DNA from: CAIZQW01 sp942493055
GTDB taxonomy: Bacteria; Verrucomicrobiota; Kiritimatiellia; RFP12; UBA1067
Assembly (NCBI GenBank): GCA_942493055.1
Contig: OW818680.1
Coordinates: forward strand, 4,464,001-4,528,000
DNA length: 64,000 nucleotides
Reading direction: 5' to 3'
Part shown: piece after piece, positions 1-10,500 of the stretch
Position numbering within the stretch: the first letter of the stretch is position 1
Layout of the letters: each line of letters opens with the position of its first letter
Translations under genes and position numbers: made by a program
Notes under the pieces: generated by a model
Seen by the model: the letters and a program-made list of their open reading frames with translations, nothing else
The model's database searches: none
Told to the model about the DNA's origin: nothing

Positions 1-417
1 CCGGAGAACAGCACGCCCATGGCGCGCGCCTTGGCTGCGCAGCTCTTCGCGCAGTATCTCGGACGCACTGCGGCGGCCCAGGCAGAGCATTGCGTGCCGC
101 CCCTCTGGCTTTCCAAGTTGAGGGAGGCGGCCGAGGGCTGGGAGGATCTGCACGGCGCGATTCAGCGCCTCCACACCAACAGCCGGTGTCATCCGAGCCA
201 TCTCTGCAAGACGTTCCGGAAATATTACAACGAGACGCCGACGGACTTTATTAACCGGCTGCGCCTCCGGAAGGCGGCGCGTCTGCTGAGCGAGCCCGAG
301 GCAAAGGTTGTTGCGGTCGCGGCTGAGCTCGGGTTTGAGAGCGTCAGTCACTTCCACCATCTCTTCAAGCGTTATTTCGGGCTGACACCTGCAGAATACC
401 GCAGGACGACGCATTAA
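1..417 (+). CDS. AraC-family transcriptional regulator, C-terminal part (5' end outside window)
   Basis: The frame is open from the first base, so the gene is cut by the window edge; 138 residues are visible. The last ~100 residues form the double helix-turn-helix of AraC/XylS activators: a first helix pair around CHPSHLCKTFRKYYNETP and a second ending in the family signature GFESVSHFHHLFKRYFGLTPAEYR. These domains bind DNA and usually activate genes for sugar use. The sensing domain is not in the window, so the signal is unknown. The gene ends 7 bp before the stop of the convergent large membrane protein. Regulation of the distant polysaccharide genes is possible but not shown. Confidence 0.9.
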   Translation, partial: PENSTPMARALAAQLFAQYLGRTAAAQAEHCVPPLWLSKLREAAEGWEDLHGAIQRLHTNSRCHPSHLCKTFRKYYNETPTDFINRLRLRKAARLLSEPEAKVVAVAAELGFESVSHFHHLFKRYFGLTPAEYRRTTH

Positions 418-424
418 CCGCCCC

Positions 425-3400
425 TTAGTAGAGTTTCTTCCCATAGACCAGAAAATGACGGAGGTGGAGGCGTCCTGGCTGGGCCTTGGGGTCGGCTTTG
501 GGATCCGGAAGCACGTCGACACGGACATACTGTGTCGTAGTTTTCCGTCCGTTGCAATCCACGCGATAAACTTTGGTAGTCGAGGGTTCTGTCACGGTCG
601 CGACATCCGTCCACGTCCGTCCGTCCGGCGACAGGCTGACTTTGAAGGGGGTGAGCCAGCGGAGTTCCGTTTCCTGGTTCTGATCCTTGGGGTTGTTGTA
701 TTCGAAGCGGTCCACAAGGACGATGCCCGCGACTTCGCAGGGGCCGAGCAACTGGACCATCGCCCAGGGCTTCGGCTCGTGGTTGGTGTCCAGATACCCG
801 CCGGTCTCCGAGTCCGTTACGATCGCGCGATAGGACCTGGGGCGGTCGTAGCCGCATGCGGAACTGCTTCTGAGCATGCCGTCTTTCGACAGGAGCGTGC
901 CGGGGAAGGGGCTGATCCCGGGATGGAGCTTGGCGCTGGCCGGATTGAGATGGATGTCGCCTAGGGAGAGGGCTGGGAGGAACTTCTCCGCCATGTCAGA
1001 CCAGAGGCTGTAGCTTTGCATGTCGCCGGCTTCGCTGGCCTTCCGGATGTTCGTCAGGATCGTCGTGGACATCTGGTTCTTGTCCGTGGTGCCGCCCGGG
1101 CCGTAGAAATAACCCTCCATGGCACTGGCATATTTGGCGGAGGTCGCCTTGTTCGCGGCGAAGCGGTTGGCGCCCCAGTTCATGACCTGTCCGAAGATCC
1201 AATTGTTCTCCGGGATTTTGCTCCGATGGAGGGCGAGCATCCGCTTGAACAGCTTGACCGCGAGGTCGGGGTCATTGATGCAGTCGGCCTGCCAGTTCAG
1301 GAAGCCTTCAATCTGATAGCCCTCCGGACGAAGCCAGCGGTCTTGCACCAGGTCCTGGTTGCAGGCGAGCAGGAAGTCAAAGCGTTGCGCAGGCGACTGC
1401 TCCGCGCACCCTTTTTCATAACACCGTTTGACCATGGCCCAGCCGGCTTCGTTGCAGACGGCGAAGGTGTCGGCGGCGCGCCGGGCGAGTTCCCGCCAGC
1501 GCTGAGGAGGCACCTCTTTGACGGTTTCGAGCATCCGGACATAATCCATCCAGACGCCGTAGTTCAAGGGGTGTGCCGCAATGGCGCGCTCCGCTGTGTT
1601 GACCCAGTCGGCCAGCCTGGAGACGCCGGTGATCGAGACCGCCAGGTGATAAGCCCCTCCGGCTTGGACATACTCCACCCTCAGCTCATGCGATCCCTGG
1701 GCGAGTGCCAGCTCTTTTTCAAGGCGCTGGCAGTTGACCCTGACAATCTCCTTGTTGTCAATGAGAATGCGCGCGACGTCGTCCGCGTTGAGGGCGACAA
1801 GGAACGGGCCCGAGGTGACCACCTCCAGCCTGCCCGTCCACACGAGCCCGACATTGACATTCGCCCCCGGTGCGAGTGAGTCCAGCGAGAAGGAGTCGGA
1901 CGTGCCTTCCTGCACAGGGGTCAGTTTGGAAAAGTCCGGCAGCGTGCCATTGGGCAGGGCATAGCGCTGGAAGCCCAGCTCTGTCGGGAGGCGGAGCTGA
2001 GGGGTGACCGCCTCTTTCTGGAGGCGGCTCAGCCAGAGGAGGCGGCTGGCGGCGAGCCGTTTTTCGGTTTCAGCCATGACGGGTTCATAGAGGCGGTGGA
2101 AGGTGGAATAGCCTGTGCCGTCCCAGCCGGGGGCGCCGGTGTAGGTCGGCCAGGTCACGGAGTTTCCGACAGGCCACTCCTGTCCCACGCGGACGACATA
2201 CGCGCAGTGCCCGGGCTGTCCGACGGTGTGAGAGGGGATCCCGTGCGCGCGGGTGACCAGGGAGCCAAAGGTTGAAAGGGTCCCGCAGACACCGCCCACC
2301 TGATGGGCGACGCGCCAGGCCGGCCAGCACCAGTTCCACGGCTCGTGGTACCCGCCGCCATGGATGGAGGTTCCGAAGTCGTTGTTCATCCGATACCACA
2401 CGGAGCAGGCGCCAAAACTGTCGGCGATGATCATTTGGCGGGCGCTCAGCAGATACTCAAAGTCCTGAGGTGACCCGATGAAGACGGCCTCGCGCAGGGA
2501 GCGGACATCCAGCAGGTCGAAGCTCGGATGCAGCCGTTGCTCGCGATGTGCTTTCTGCGTCATCTGGAATGAGGTCAGCAGGCGATAGGGGAGCGTCTTC
2601 CCGCCCTGCAAGGCAAAGGCGGTCAGCATACGCCGATAGATAGGCCGGTCGAGGTCATCGACGTAACGGTTGAGGAGGCGCAGGTTGTCCAGGGTCTGGA
2701 GGTAGGATTCGGAGGGCGGGTTACCGAGCAGAAGCATCTCGATCCAGAGCGGGTCGCTGAACAGTTTTTCAAGAAGCGTCGTCCCTCCCGGTCGATTCTG
2801 GAGACGGTTGAGCGCCTCTGCGCCGCAGGCGCGGAGCAACTCATGCCGGGCCAGGAGGGAGGCGTTTTTGGGAGAGGTCTGCTCCGGTGACGCCAGGAGG
2901 GCGCTGGCCAGTTCTTGTTGAAGGGCTGCATAGTCGCGCGCAGGTGGGATCTTCCCCGGAAACTCGGTTTCGTCCAGTTGCGGCTCGACATCAAATGCGG
3001 CGCCGCACTCGGTCTTCCCTGCTTCAGCCTGGACCTCCAGTTCCATCAGAAGTTTCCGGTCGGGGGCCCATGTCTCCGGGTTCAGTCGCCAGGCCAGCTC
3101 AATGACTTTGCCAGGCCCGATCTCGTTCTCGCCTGCTGCAGGGGTGGTCGCGGCCAAGTCCATGCCAGTCCGCTCATTCTTGAGACGGATGCCAAGAAGT
3201 TTGACTGTGTCTTTTCCGGCGTTATGTCTGATGCGGATCTTGTAGGGACCCGCATGGTCGAAGCGGAGATCCAGTCCCATGTCGAAAGACCATCTGTTCA
3301 TGCCGGGAACCACCTGGGAGGCGCCCCAGCCATACGTGATGGAACGGGGCTTAGGAACCTGCCAATGGCGAACCATGTCACCGAGCGCACCGAGTCCGAG

Positions 3401-5305
3401 ATAGGTGGCGGGATCAACGGCGACCATATCGCGAAGGGCTTTGACCAGTTGCTCCTCATGTCCTTTTCCCCAGCGCTGGCAGGCGGTGAATTTCTGATTC
3501 AGCAGGCGCTGCTTGTGGTCTTTTGAGAAGATCTTGAACCTCGGATCAGCGAGGGTTGCGTCCACGAGGTCGAGGGCCTCCTGGTATTTCCCGTCGTTCA
3601 TCAGCTTGCCAAGCTGCTCCATGCCTGCGACCCCGCAACGCGGATCAAGGCCGGTGTTCAGCCAGCGGAGCGCCCAGGTCTCCTCCTTCGGGTCTGCCTT
3701 GGCGACCTCGTCCCAGACCCACTTGTAACAGTTGCCATTGCCCTTCCAGACGCCATAGTTGACGATGCTTCCGATTTCGGTGAACAGCATTGCCATGCCT
3801 TGGCGCAGCAGCTCTGCCCGTCGTGATCCGGACTCCTTGTCCGCCTGTGCCCACCGTTCGTCACGTTTTAGACGGACATCGCGCATGTGCTGGATCGCCT
3901 CAAGCAGCTTCTGATCGGACATATCTAAAAAGATGTTGTTCAGGCAGGCGACGCCGCAGCCCTTGCTGTCGAGCAAGGCGATGCGGGGGCAGTAGGTGTT
4001 GTCCTGCCAGGTGAAGGCGCTGTTTTTCACCTGCAAGGTTCGCAGGGCGTAGACGGTTTTCACCGCCGAGGCGATCGCAGGGTCAGCCAGCACAGCCGCA
4101 CACATGCACCCGGGCGTGTGCTGTCCCCAGGGCGATTTCGCATGGAGGCGGAGCACGATGTCACCTCCGGCCCGGACGGATTCCGGAAGGGAGAGGATGA
4201 CGGTGCGGCGTTTGTGCTGATGGCTTGCACTGTTCCAGCCATTGTCGGTCTTGTTTGTGATGCCGTCAATCAGGTACGCTTCGATCCAGTGGCCCTCCGA
4301 GTGGCTGGCCCAGATGGTGTCCGCCTTAACCGGTTTCGCGTCGATGGCGATTTCAATCTCGCTCAGGGCGAAATTTCCGTTACTGGCGCGTCCAGGCCCG
4401 TTGCCGGGGAGGGAGGGATCGGTCAGGAAATCAAGTCGGATCAGGTGACCTTCCCGTGCGGGCTTCAATTTCAGCGTCAGGATGTCCTGTGCCGGATTGG
4501 GTGGGGCGTTTGTCCCGTCAACGACAAAGGCGCCGTCGGCCCGCCGGGTAAACGGGGCCTTTCCCTCGGTGGTGACAGATACGAGGTCGTTGGCGGGGGG
4601 GGCGATCTTCTCATCGGCCAGGTCGCTTAAAAACCGGACGGGTGTCTTCTGGGGAGGCTGCCCCTCTGGCAGCATGGGGTTCCCCTTGCTGTCGCGGCGC
4701 ATGGGGGGCAGCGGTGCGGCGGAGACGGCTTCCTGCCGGTCGACGGTGAGCATGACGAAGGCGTCGCCGAGTGCGCGTGCGAAAGACTCCTGAGTCCAGA
4801 TGTCGTGATAGAGGGTCTCGCCGATGCGGTTCCAGTCGCTGCCGCGCTGAAGGATCACGATGTCCCGTTTGCCTTCTTTGGCCAGTTCCAAGGCCTCCTC
4901 GAAATGGCTGGCGCGGCGCGCCGGCTGCGCCAGCTCAGGCGGCTGGCACGTCAAGGTGAAATAGGGCTTCGTGCCCTTAGGTTGTGCGGAAGCCGTCTGG
5001 GGAGTCCGGATCCGAGTGGCAGTATAATAGATCCCTGCGCCGGCGAGTGACAGGAGGACCAGCCAGGGGAGCAGGGGGCGTCGCTTTTTTTCTTTTGCAA
5101 TCGGTGACGGGAGCGGTTGAGACGCTGGCTGGGGCATCGGTACAGGGAATGGCGGTTCCTGGAAGAGGGAGGCAACCACATTCTCAGAGCCAGGCGCGGG
5201 TGCGATAAAGGCGGTGTCGCACTGTTCGCAGCGCGCCTTGCGGCCCGCCAACGCGTCATCAAAGGCAAATTGAGCATGGCAGTGCGGACAGAAGCAAGAG
5301 ATCAT
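425..5305 (-). CDS. Large membrane-anchored multidomain protein: zinc ribbon, thioredoxin-like, transglutaminase-like, PA14-like and discoidin-like parts
   Basis: 1626 residues. The N-terminus has two CxxC pairs (Cys6/9 and Cys26/29), an MJ0042-type zinc ribbon common in PVC bacteria. A proline-rich linker and one membrane span (about 77-95) follow. Residues ~125-190 resemble a thioredoxin-like fold (KEGKRDIVILQRGSDW) but lack the CxxC. Around Cys1007 and His1033 (GGVCGTLSTFG, then GQPGHCAYVV) is a transglutaminase-like core with a plausible Cys-His pair. A PA14-like beta segment lies near 1130-1230. The C-terminus (~1510-1626, SLSPDGRTWTDVATV) looks like an F5/8 type C carbohydrate-binding domain. 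Topology suggests a cytoplasmic zinc ribbon and a large extracytoplasmic part. The substrate is unknown. It is divergent from the phosphatase/kinase/Tad genes and no strong ribosome-binding site precedes its ATG. Confidence 0.8.
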   Translation of the reverse strand: MISCFCPHCHAQFAFDDALAGRKARCEQCDTAFIAPAPGSENVVASLFQEPPFPVPMPQPASQPLPSPIAKEKKRRPLLPWLVLLSLAGAGIYYTATRIRTPQTASAQPKGTKPYFTLTCQPPELAQPARRASHFEEALELAKEGKRDIVILQRGSDWNRIGETLYHDIWTQESFARALGDAFVMLTVDRQEAVSAAPLPPMRRDSKGNPMLPEGQPPQKTPVRFLSDLADEKIAPPANDLVSVTTEGKAPFTRRADGAFVVDGTNAPPNPAQDILTLKLKPAREGHLIRLDFLTDPSLPGNGPGRASNGNFALSEIEIAIDAKPVKADTIWASHSEGHWIEAYLIDGITNKTDNGWNSASHQHKRRTVILSLPESVRAGGDIVLRLHAKSPWGQHTPGCMCAAVLADPAIASAVKTVYALRTLQVKNSAFTWQDNTYCPRIALLDSKGCGVACLNNIFLDMSDQKLLEAIQHMRDVRLKRDERWAQADKESGSRRAELLRQGMAMLFTEIGSIVNYGVWKGNGNCYKWVWDEVAKADPKEETWALRWLNTGLDPRCGVAGMEQLGKLMNDGKYQEALDLVDATLADPRFKIFSKDHKQRLLNQKFTACQRWGKGHEEQLVKALRDMVAVDPATYLGLGALGDMVRHWQVPKPRSITYGWGASQVVPGMNRWSFDMGLDLRFDHAGPYKIRIRHNAGKDTVKLLGIRLKNERTGMDLAATTPAAGENEIGPGKVIELAWRLNPETWAPDRKLLMELEVQAEAGKTECGAAFDVEPQLDETEFPGKIPPARDYAALQQELASALLASPEQTSPKNASLLARHELLRACGAEALNRLQNRPGGTTLLEKLFSDPLWIEMLLLGNPPSESYLQTLDNLRLLNRYVDDLDRPIYRRMLTAFALQGGKTLPYRLLTSFQMTQKAHREQRLHPSFDLLDVRSLREAVFIGSPQDFEYLLSARQMIIADSFGACSVWYRMNNDFGTSIHGGGYHEPWNWCWPAWRVAHQVGGVCGTLSTFGSLVTRAHGIPSHTVGQPGHCAYVVRVGQEWPVGNSVTWPTYTGAPGWDGTGYSTFHRLYEPVMAETEKRLAASRLLWLSRLQKEAVTPQLRLPTELGFQRYALPNGTLPDFSKLTPVQEGTSDSFSLDSLAPGANVNVGLVWTGRLEVVTSGPFLVALNADDVARILIDNKEIVRVNCQRLEKELALAQGSHELRVEYVQAGGAYHLAVSITGVSRLADWVNTAERAIAAHPLNYGVWMDYVRMLETVKEVPPQRWRELARRAADTFAVCNEAGWAMVKRCYEKGCAEQSPAQRFDFLLACNQDLVQDRWLRPEGYQIEGFLNWQADCINDPDLAVKLFKRMLALHRSKIPENNWIFGQVMNWGANRFAANKATSAKYASAMEGYFYGPGGTTDKNQMSTTILTNIRKASEAGDMQSYSLWSDMAEKFLPALSLGDIHLNPASAKLHPGISPFPGTLLSKDGMLRSSSACGYDRPRSYRAIVTDSETGGYLDTNHEPKPWAMVQLLGPCEVAGIVLVDRFEYNNPKDQNQETELRWLTPFKVSLSPDGRTWTDVATVTEPSTTKVYRVDCNGRKTTTQYVRVDVLPDPKADPKAQPGRLHLRHFLVYGKKLY

Positions 5306-5626
5306 AATGTTTCCACGGGGCGGTTCCTGTTTTCGAGGATGTTACCTCTCGATCTGCAAGCCTCCTCCGGGCCACAGATTAAAGTTGCACTATTCTTGCA
5401 CTTTTATGATGTCCAAGGCAAGCGGCAAATCATGTGATTTTTAAAAAGATGCGGCCGCGAATTTGACGTGATACCTCAGGGGAGCTGGATCTGTTACGGT
5501 TCCTTTCCAAAAGAATCCTGTTTAGGACAGAAAAGCTTCATTGACAGAGAAGGTTAGACAGTGATAAATTAGTAAAAACTGCAATTGAATTTTTATAGGT
5601 GCTGTGTGAGATGAGATGGAGGCTTT
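5306..5626. other. Divergent intergenic region between the zinc-ribbon protein and the phosphatase gene
   Basis: 321 bp without a gene, more AT-rich than its flanks. It holds a good sigma70-like promoter towards the phosphatase (5541-5570) and a direct repeat TTGCACT at 5385-5391 and 5396-5402, spaced 11 bp (about one helical turn). The repeat could be a regulator site for the minus-strand gene. No hairpin terminator or RNA gene is visible. Confidence 0.5.
5541..5570 (+). promoter_or_regulatory. Putative sigma70-like promoter of the phosphatase-kinase genes
   Basis: A perfect -35 box TTGACA (5541-5546) is followed after 18 bp by TAAATT (5565-5570); GATAAA at 5563 with 16 bp spacing is an alternative -10. 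Transcription would start near 5577, giving a leader of about 50 nt before the ATG at 5627, which has a TGGAGG ribosome-binding site. Sequence match only. Confidence 0.5.
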
Positions 5627-7579
5627 ATGGCGGCATGTTATTCGCATCTTACGAGCTTCGCTCTGACGGATGTCGGGTGTAAGCGCAAAAACAATGAGGA
5701 TGCCTATCAGGTTTTTCCTGAGTATGGCATCTTCATTGTTGCAGATGGCATGGGAGGGGCTGAAGATGGCGAGGTCGCGTCGAAGGCCATTGTGGATGAG
5801 CTGACCAAGACCCTGAAGGCTTTTGACCCTGCACATCCCTTGTCCTGCGCAGCCTCCCAGGCGTGGATCTGCCAGGCGGTCAACGACGCCTCCGCGTGGA
5901 TTTTGAATCGCTCAAACGAGCGCAGCAAGAGCGGCACGGGCTCCACCTTCGTGGGTGTCTGTTTTGATCCAGAGCACCCGAATAAAGCGGTGGCGCTTCA
6001 TGCCGGCGACAGCCGTGTCTACCACTTCCGGAACAACACCAGCAAGCTGGTGACCCGCGACCATTCGTTGGCCAATGCGGCAGGCATAAAGGATGAGAAA
6101 GATTTAAATCCGAAATTCCGAGGGGTGATCCTGCGCGCGGTCGGACTGGCCACGAAGACAGAGGTGGAGGCAACACCCTTTGATGTGGCGGAAGGCGATA
6201 CGATCATTGTCTGCAGCGACGGACTTTCGAAGATGGCGGAGGACTCCGCCATATCCAAAATTGTGCATCAGGAGCCGGATGTCGAGTCCACGGCTCGCAA
6301 ATTGGTCGAGGCGGCCCTCAAGAACGGCGGCAAGGACAATGTGACTGTGGTGGTGATACGGGTCGGGCCGTTGCCGGAGCCGCTTCCTGGCGACGCTGTG
6401 CTCAAGCAGTTCCCGCCCGATTGGGGCCATGCGAAGAGCGACTCCAACCCGACGCCTCAGACGCCCTTGGACCCTGTTGCCGATGGCGTCACGCGGCTGA
6501 CCGAATACAGGACGCCTTTGGCGCCTATTGCCGTTTCGAAGCCGGCGCCGGTCACGAAGAAAAGGGGTATTCCGCTCTTGCTGATTGCGATCGGGATCCT
6601 GTTGTTAGCTGCGCTCGGCGGGGCAGGACTCGGCCTCTATTTGAAGTACAGCGCAGAAAAGCAGGCGGCGCTGATTGAAAAGATACAAGCAGAGGCCCGG
6701 CTTCAGGCCATGGGGCAAATCCGTGCTGCTGAAGAGGCAGAGGCCAAGCGGAATGCCGAGGCAGAGGCCAAGCGCGCTGAAGAGACCCGGCTCAAGGCAG
6801 AAGCGGACAAACGGAAAGCAGAGGATGCCGCTGCGCAGGTCGAAGCGGAAAAAAAAGCCGAAGCGGCCCGCCTAAAAGCTGAAGATGAGCAGGCTGAGGC
6901 CGCGAAGAAAAAAGTTGAGGAAGAGAAGCGTAAACGCGAAGAGGCCCGCGTCAAGGCAGAGGCCGAGAAGGTTTCGGAAGCTGCGCGCGTGAAGGCGGAG
7001 GCTGAGAAGAAACGCGTTGCCGAACTCCAAAAGATAGAGGCCGACCGTCAGCGGTTAGCCGCTGAAAAGCAGAGGGCCGAGGAGGAGGAGGCTGCACGCC
7101 TCTCCGCTGCTGTGACAGCAGGGGGGGGCGATGTCGGGGCTTCGGAGCGCGAGAAAACGGTGCTCAATTTGGTCAGCATGGCCAAACATGAAGCGCAAGC
7201 CAAGACCTACTACACCTTCATGGTCATTCATGCGCCGAAAAATATAGAGACGCGTCCGCTCGTGGTGGCTTATGAAGAGGCCCGGCTGGCATTGGTCCAG
7301 TGGGCGGACAGCCAGACGCTGACGGCCGCCAAGCTGAAGCAGTTGACAGAAGCGCAGCTTGAAGCCGTCAGGAATTATGCACAGGCGCTTGTTGCTTTTT
7401 TGAACACCAATGCTGTTGAACTGTATGCCAAAAAGACGCGGATGAAAGAGGCGAACAAAAAAACATGGGAGTCTCTCGTCAAGGAGGCTGCTGAACTGAA
7501 GACGCAGGCGATGGACACGGACGCGAGCAGACTGCGGCTTGTCACAATCGTCAATACCATCTCCAACGAGGCGAAGTAA
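5627..7579 (+). CDS. PP2C-family Ser/Thr protein phosphatase with membrane span and periplasmic coiled coil
   Basis: 650 residues. The N-terminal ~250 residues carry the PP2C motifs in order: NNED at 22-25, ADGMGG at 39-44, then GST, GDSR, DHS, CSDGL and GGKDNVTV. All metal-binding aspartates appear present, so the enzyme should dephosphorylate Ser/Thr (Mg/Mn dependent) in the cytoplasm. A linker leads to one membrane span (~315-340), then a long Ala/Glu/Lys-rich coiled coil (~350-490) and a helical C-terminal domain. The kinase gene follows after 14 bp. The phosphatase probably opposes the kinase and resets FHA-read phosphorylation in the Tad machine; this partnership is inferred from gene order and matching layout. 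Confidence 0.93.
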   Translation: MAACYSHLTSFALTDVGCKRKNNEDAYQVFPEYGIFIVADGMGGAEDGEVASKAIVDELTKTLKAFDPAHPLSCAASQAWICQAVNDASAWILNRSNERSKSGTGSTFVGVCFDPEHPNKAVALHAGDSRVYHFRNNTSKLVTRDHSLANAAGIKDEKDLNPKFRGVILRAVGLATKTEVEATPFDVAEGDTIIVCSDGLSKMAEDSAISKIVHQEPDVESTARKLVEAALKNGGKDNVTVVVIRVGPLPEPLPGDAVLKQFPPDWGHAKSDSNPTPQTPLDPVADGVTRLTEYRTPLAPIAVSKPAPVTKKRGIPLLLIAIGILLLAALGGAGLGLYLKYSAEKQAALIEKIQAEARLQAMGQIRAAEEAEAKRNAEAEAKRAEETRLKAEADKRKAEDAAAQVEAEKKAEAARLKAEDEQAEAAKKKVEEEKRKREEARVKAEAEKVSEAARVKAEAEKKRVAELQKIEADRQRLAAEKQRAEEEEAARLSAAVTAGGGDVGASEREKTVLNLVSMAKHEAQAKTYYTFMVIHAPKNIETRPLVVAYEEARLALVQWADSQTLTAAKLKQLTEAQLEAVRNYAQALVAFLNTNAVELYAKKTRMKEANKKTWESLVKEAAELKTQAMDTDASRLRLVTIVNTISNEAK

Positions 7580-7593
7580 TTCAGGAATAACAG

Positions 7594-10500
7594 ATGTCAG
7601 ATGCCGCAAACATAAAAATCGGTGGGTTTCAAGTTGTGGGTGAGCTGCCTGGAGGCGAGGGTGGCCAGGGCGTGCTTTATATTGCGACGTGCGTAGAGAA
7701 GCAGTATGAAGGCGTGGAGATCGGCGACCAGGTGGCCATCAAGGTCATGACTGTCCAGGACAGCGATGGCAAGGTCTACCATCGGCTCCACACCCGGACA
7801 ACGGCGCTGGCAGCCTTGAATCATCCCGGCATCCTCAAATACTACGGCTGTCTATCAAAAAAAGAGGTCTTCAACTATTACCATTTCGTGATCATGGAAT
7901 ATTTGCATGGCAGGACCTTGAAGCAAAAGATCACGGCGTTGCAGTCTGGCGTGGATGCGGATGAGGCGCTGCGCATTTGCCGGTGCTGTTTGGATGCGCT
8001 CTGCTATGCACAGGCAAAAAACATCATCCATCGCGACTTGACGCCCTCCAACATCTTTCTGTGCGACAACGGCGATGTCAAGCTGATCGACTTTGAGGTG
8101 GCGAAGACGACACGCCCCACAGAGCAGACGAACAGTACGGGCGTTTTTGGAAAACTCGACTATATGGCGCCGGAGCTCTTTCTGGGTTCCAAGGAGACGC
8201 CTGTGCAGTCGGACATCTTCAGTTTCTGCTTGTGCGTTCACGAGATGTTTACGGGGAATCTGCCCTACGAGCGCGGGAGTGTGGCCCAGGCGAAGGGTGC
8301 GATCAAGGTCGATGACAAGATCCGCTCCGTGGTTGCAGGGCTTGAGGAGATTCTGACCAAGGGGCTTTCGGTCAATCCCGCAGAGCGCCAGCAGTCCTTC
8401 CAGGAGCTTGCTGACGCCTTCGCTCCCTTGCGTACGACGATCTGGAAGGGGACGGAGGGGCGCACCTACGAGGCCCTTCACTTTGTGGGTGGCGGCGGCT
8501 TCGGCTGGGTCTACAAAGCAAGGCTGCTGCCGGACAAGCGGCTTGTGGCGATCAAGTATTTGCTGGACGTCCGTTTCACAGACCGGTTCGAACGAGAAGC
8601 AGAGACCCTGAAGCAGTTTGAGGATGATCGTATTGTCCAGTTCATTGACTACTTCACTGAGGCGAAAATGCTGGGTGGCCATGGCTTTTTGGTGATGAAC
8701 TTCTTGGAGGGCATGCCGGGGAGCTCCTTGCGTGACCAGCTCAAGAAGATCAGGGCAACAACAGGCGAGCGGGCCGGTATTGCATACGAAGAGGCCCTTG
8801 TCGCCTTTATTCGCTATGCCGAGGGGCTGGCTTTGCTGCATCAGGCCTCTGTTTTCCATCGCGATTTAAAGCCGTCAAACCTCTATTTCCCGGAGGGGAA
8901 GCCCCAGGTCGCCTGCATCATGGATCTTGGCGTGGCGCGCAACGAAGAGGCGACGCTGACGCACATGGGGCATGTACCCGGCACGTTAGACTACATGGCG
9001 CCGGAATTTGCGCGGGGGGATGGCGGACGCGGAAGCGCGGCCTCTGATATTTATGCCTTTGGCTTATGCCTCTACGAAGCGCTGACAGGGCGCTTTCCGC
9101 TGCCCAGGTTGCCGGCGGGCAGCCAAGCCTGGCTCACCTACCTCTCGCGGTCTGTCTCCAATCCGCCGAGGCCTGAATTCAAAGATGAGATGGTCCTTGC
9201 GAATCCGACCCTGAAGAGCTTGTTGGAGTCGATGATCGAGCCCGACCTCTCCAAGCGGATCTCGGACACGATGGAGGTTGTAGAGATCCTGAAACAACTC
9301 CTGGAGGCGACACCGGGGAAAGGGTTGGCTTTTCCGCCTTCAAAACCCGTAAAGTGGCCTAAAAAGGGTTCGAAGAAGAGTGTTGCCCCGCTGCCTGAAA
9401 AGCACGATGAAGGGGAAGAGGGGGCCACGGAAAAGACCATGGCCGTTGACGCGGAGACCATGGCGACCCTGGTGGCGAATCCGGCTGAACTCGAAGATCT
9501 GAAGAAGAGCGCCCGGGCAGATGCAGGGGCTAAGAAGCAGAAGTCCGTTGCGGCGCCTGTTCCATCGCCAGCTGTTCACCCGGCGTCACCTCAGCCGGCC
9601 AAGAAAGCGGCCAGGCCGGCACCTGCTGCGAGCCATGAGAAACCGGCAGCCCCGTCGATGCCCGGCTTTTTTGCCCGCCGGGGAAAGTCCCTTGCGATTG
9701 TTGCCGCGCTCGTTGGCCTGCTGGGGGGAGGCCTTTTCCTGGCGCGTCAGCCATTAAAAAACCTCTTCAAGAAACCTCTGGCCAGCATCCAGATGAAGGA
9801 GGATGCGTCCTTCCTGCAGCAACTGCTCTCGGATGTTGAGAAGCAACGCGAACAGATGGCGCGCGACATGGCTAACCTTGAGACGCCTGCGGCGTATAAG
9901 GCCTACGGGGATAAGTCGTCCCAACTGCTCAAGCAACTGGTGGACGGCGCTTCGCGCCACATGACAGCGCGTGAAGAGCAGGCGACGCCGGAGTTGGCGA
10001 TTCAGTATTTCGCCTTTTACGATATGACCAACCGCGTTGCGCAACTGCCTCAGCATGCGCGCACGCTGGTTGAAGCAAAGATCCTCCGCACGCTTGAAAA
10101 GACGGAAGCGGCCTACCGGGCAGGGGATATGAAGGAGGGGCAGCGCCTGGAAGACCTCTGGAACGAGTGGAAGGCGTGTCAGTCGGACAAGCTGTCGGCT
10201 GCCCAGGAGACGCGCATCCGTGTCGCCAAGACAGAGGCGACCATGCGGGTCGGGCGGAATGCGGAAGAAATTGCGCGGAAGAAGGCAGAGGCGGATAAAC
10301 AGGCGGAGCTGGAGAAGCAGAGGATCGCTGATCTGGCAAAAGCAGAGGCGGACAAAAAGCGGGCGGCTGAACATGCAAAAGTTGAGGCTGCGCGTAAGGC
10401 TGAAGAGGAGCGGCTGAAGGCCGAAGTGGGAAAACCCTCCGGAATTACCGATCGTCAACGGCGCGAGCTGGCTGCCTGTGACGAACTTCGGAACGCGGCG

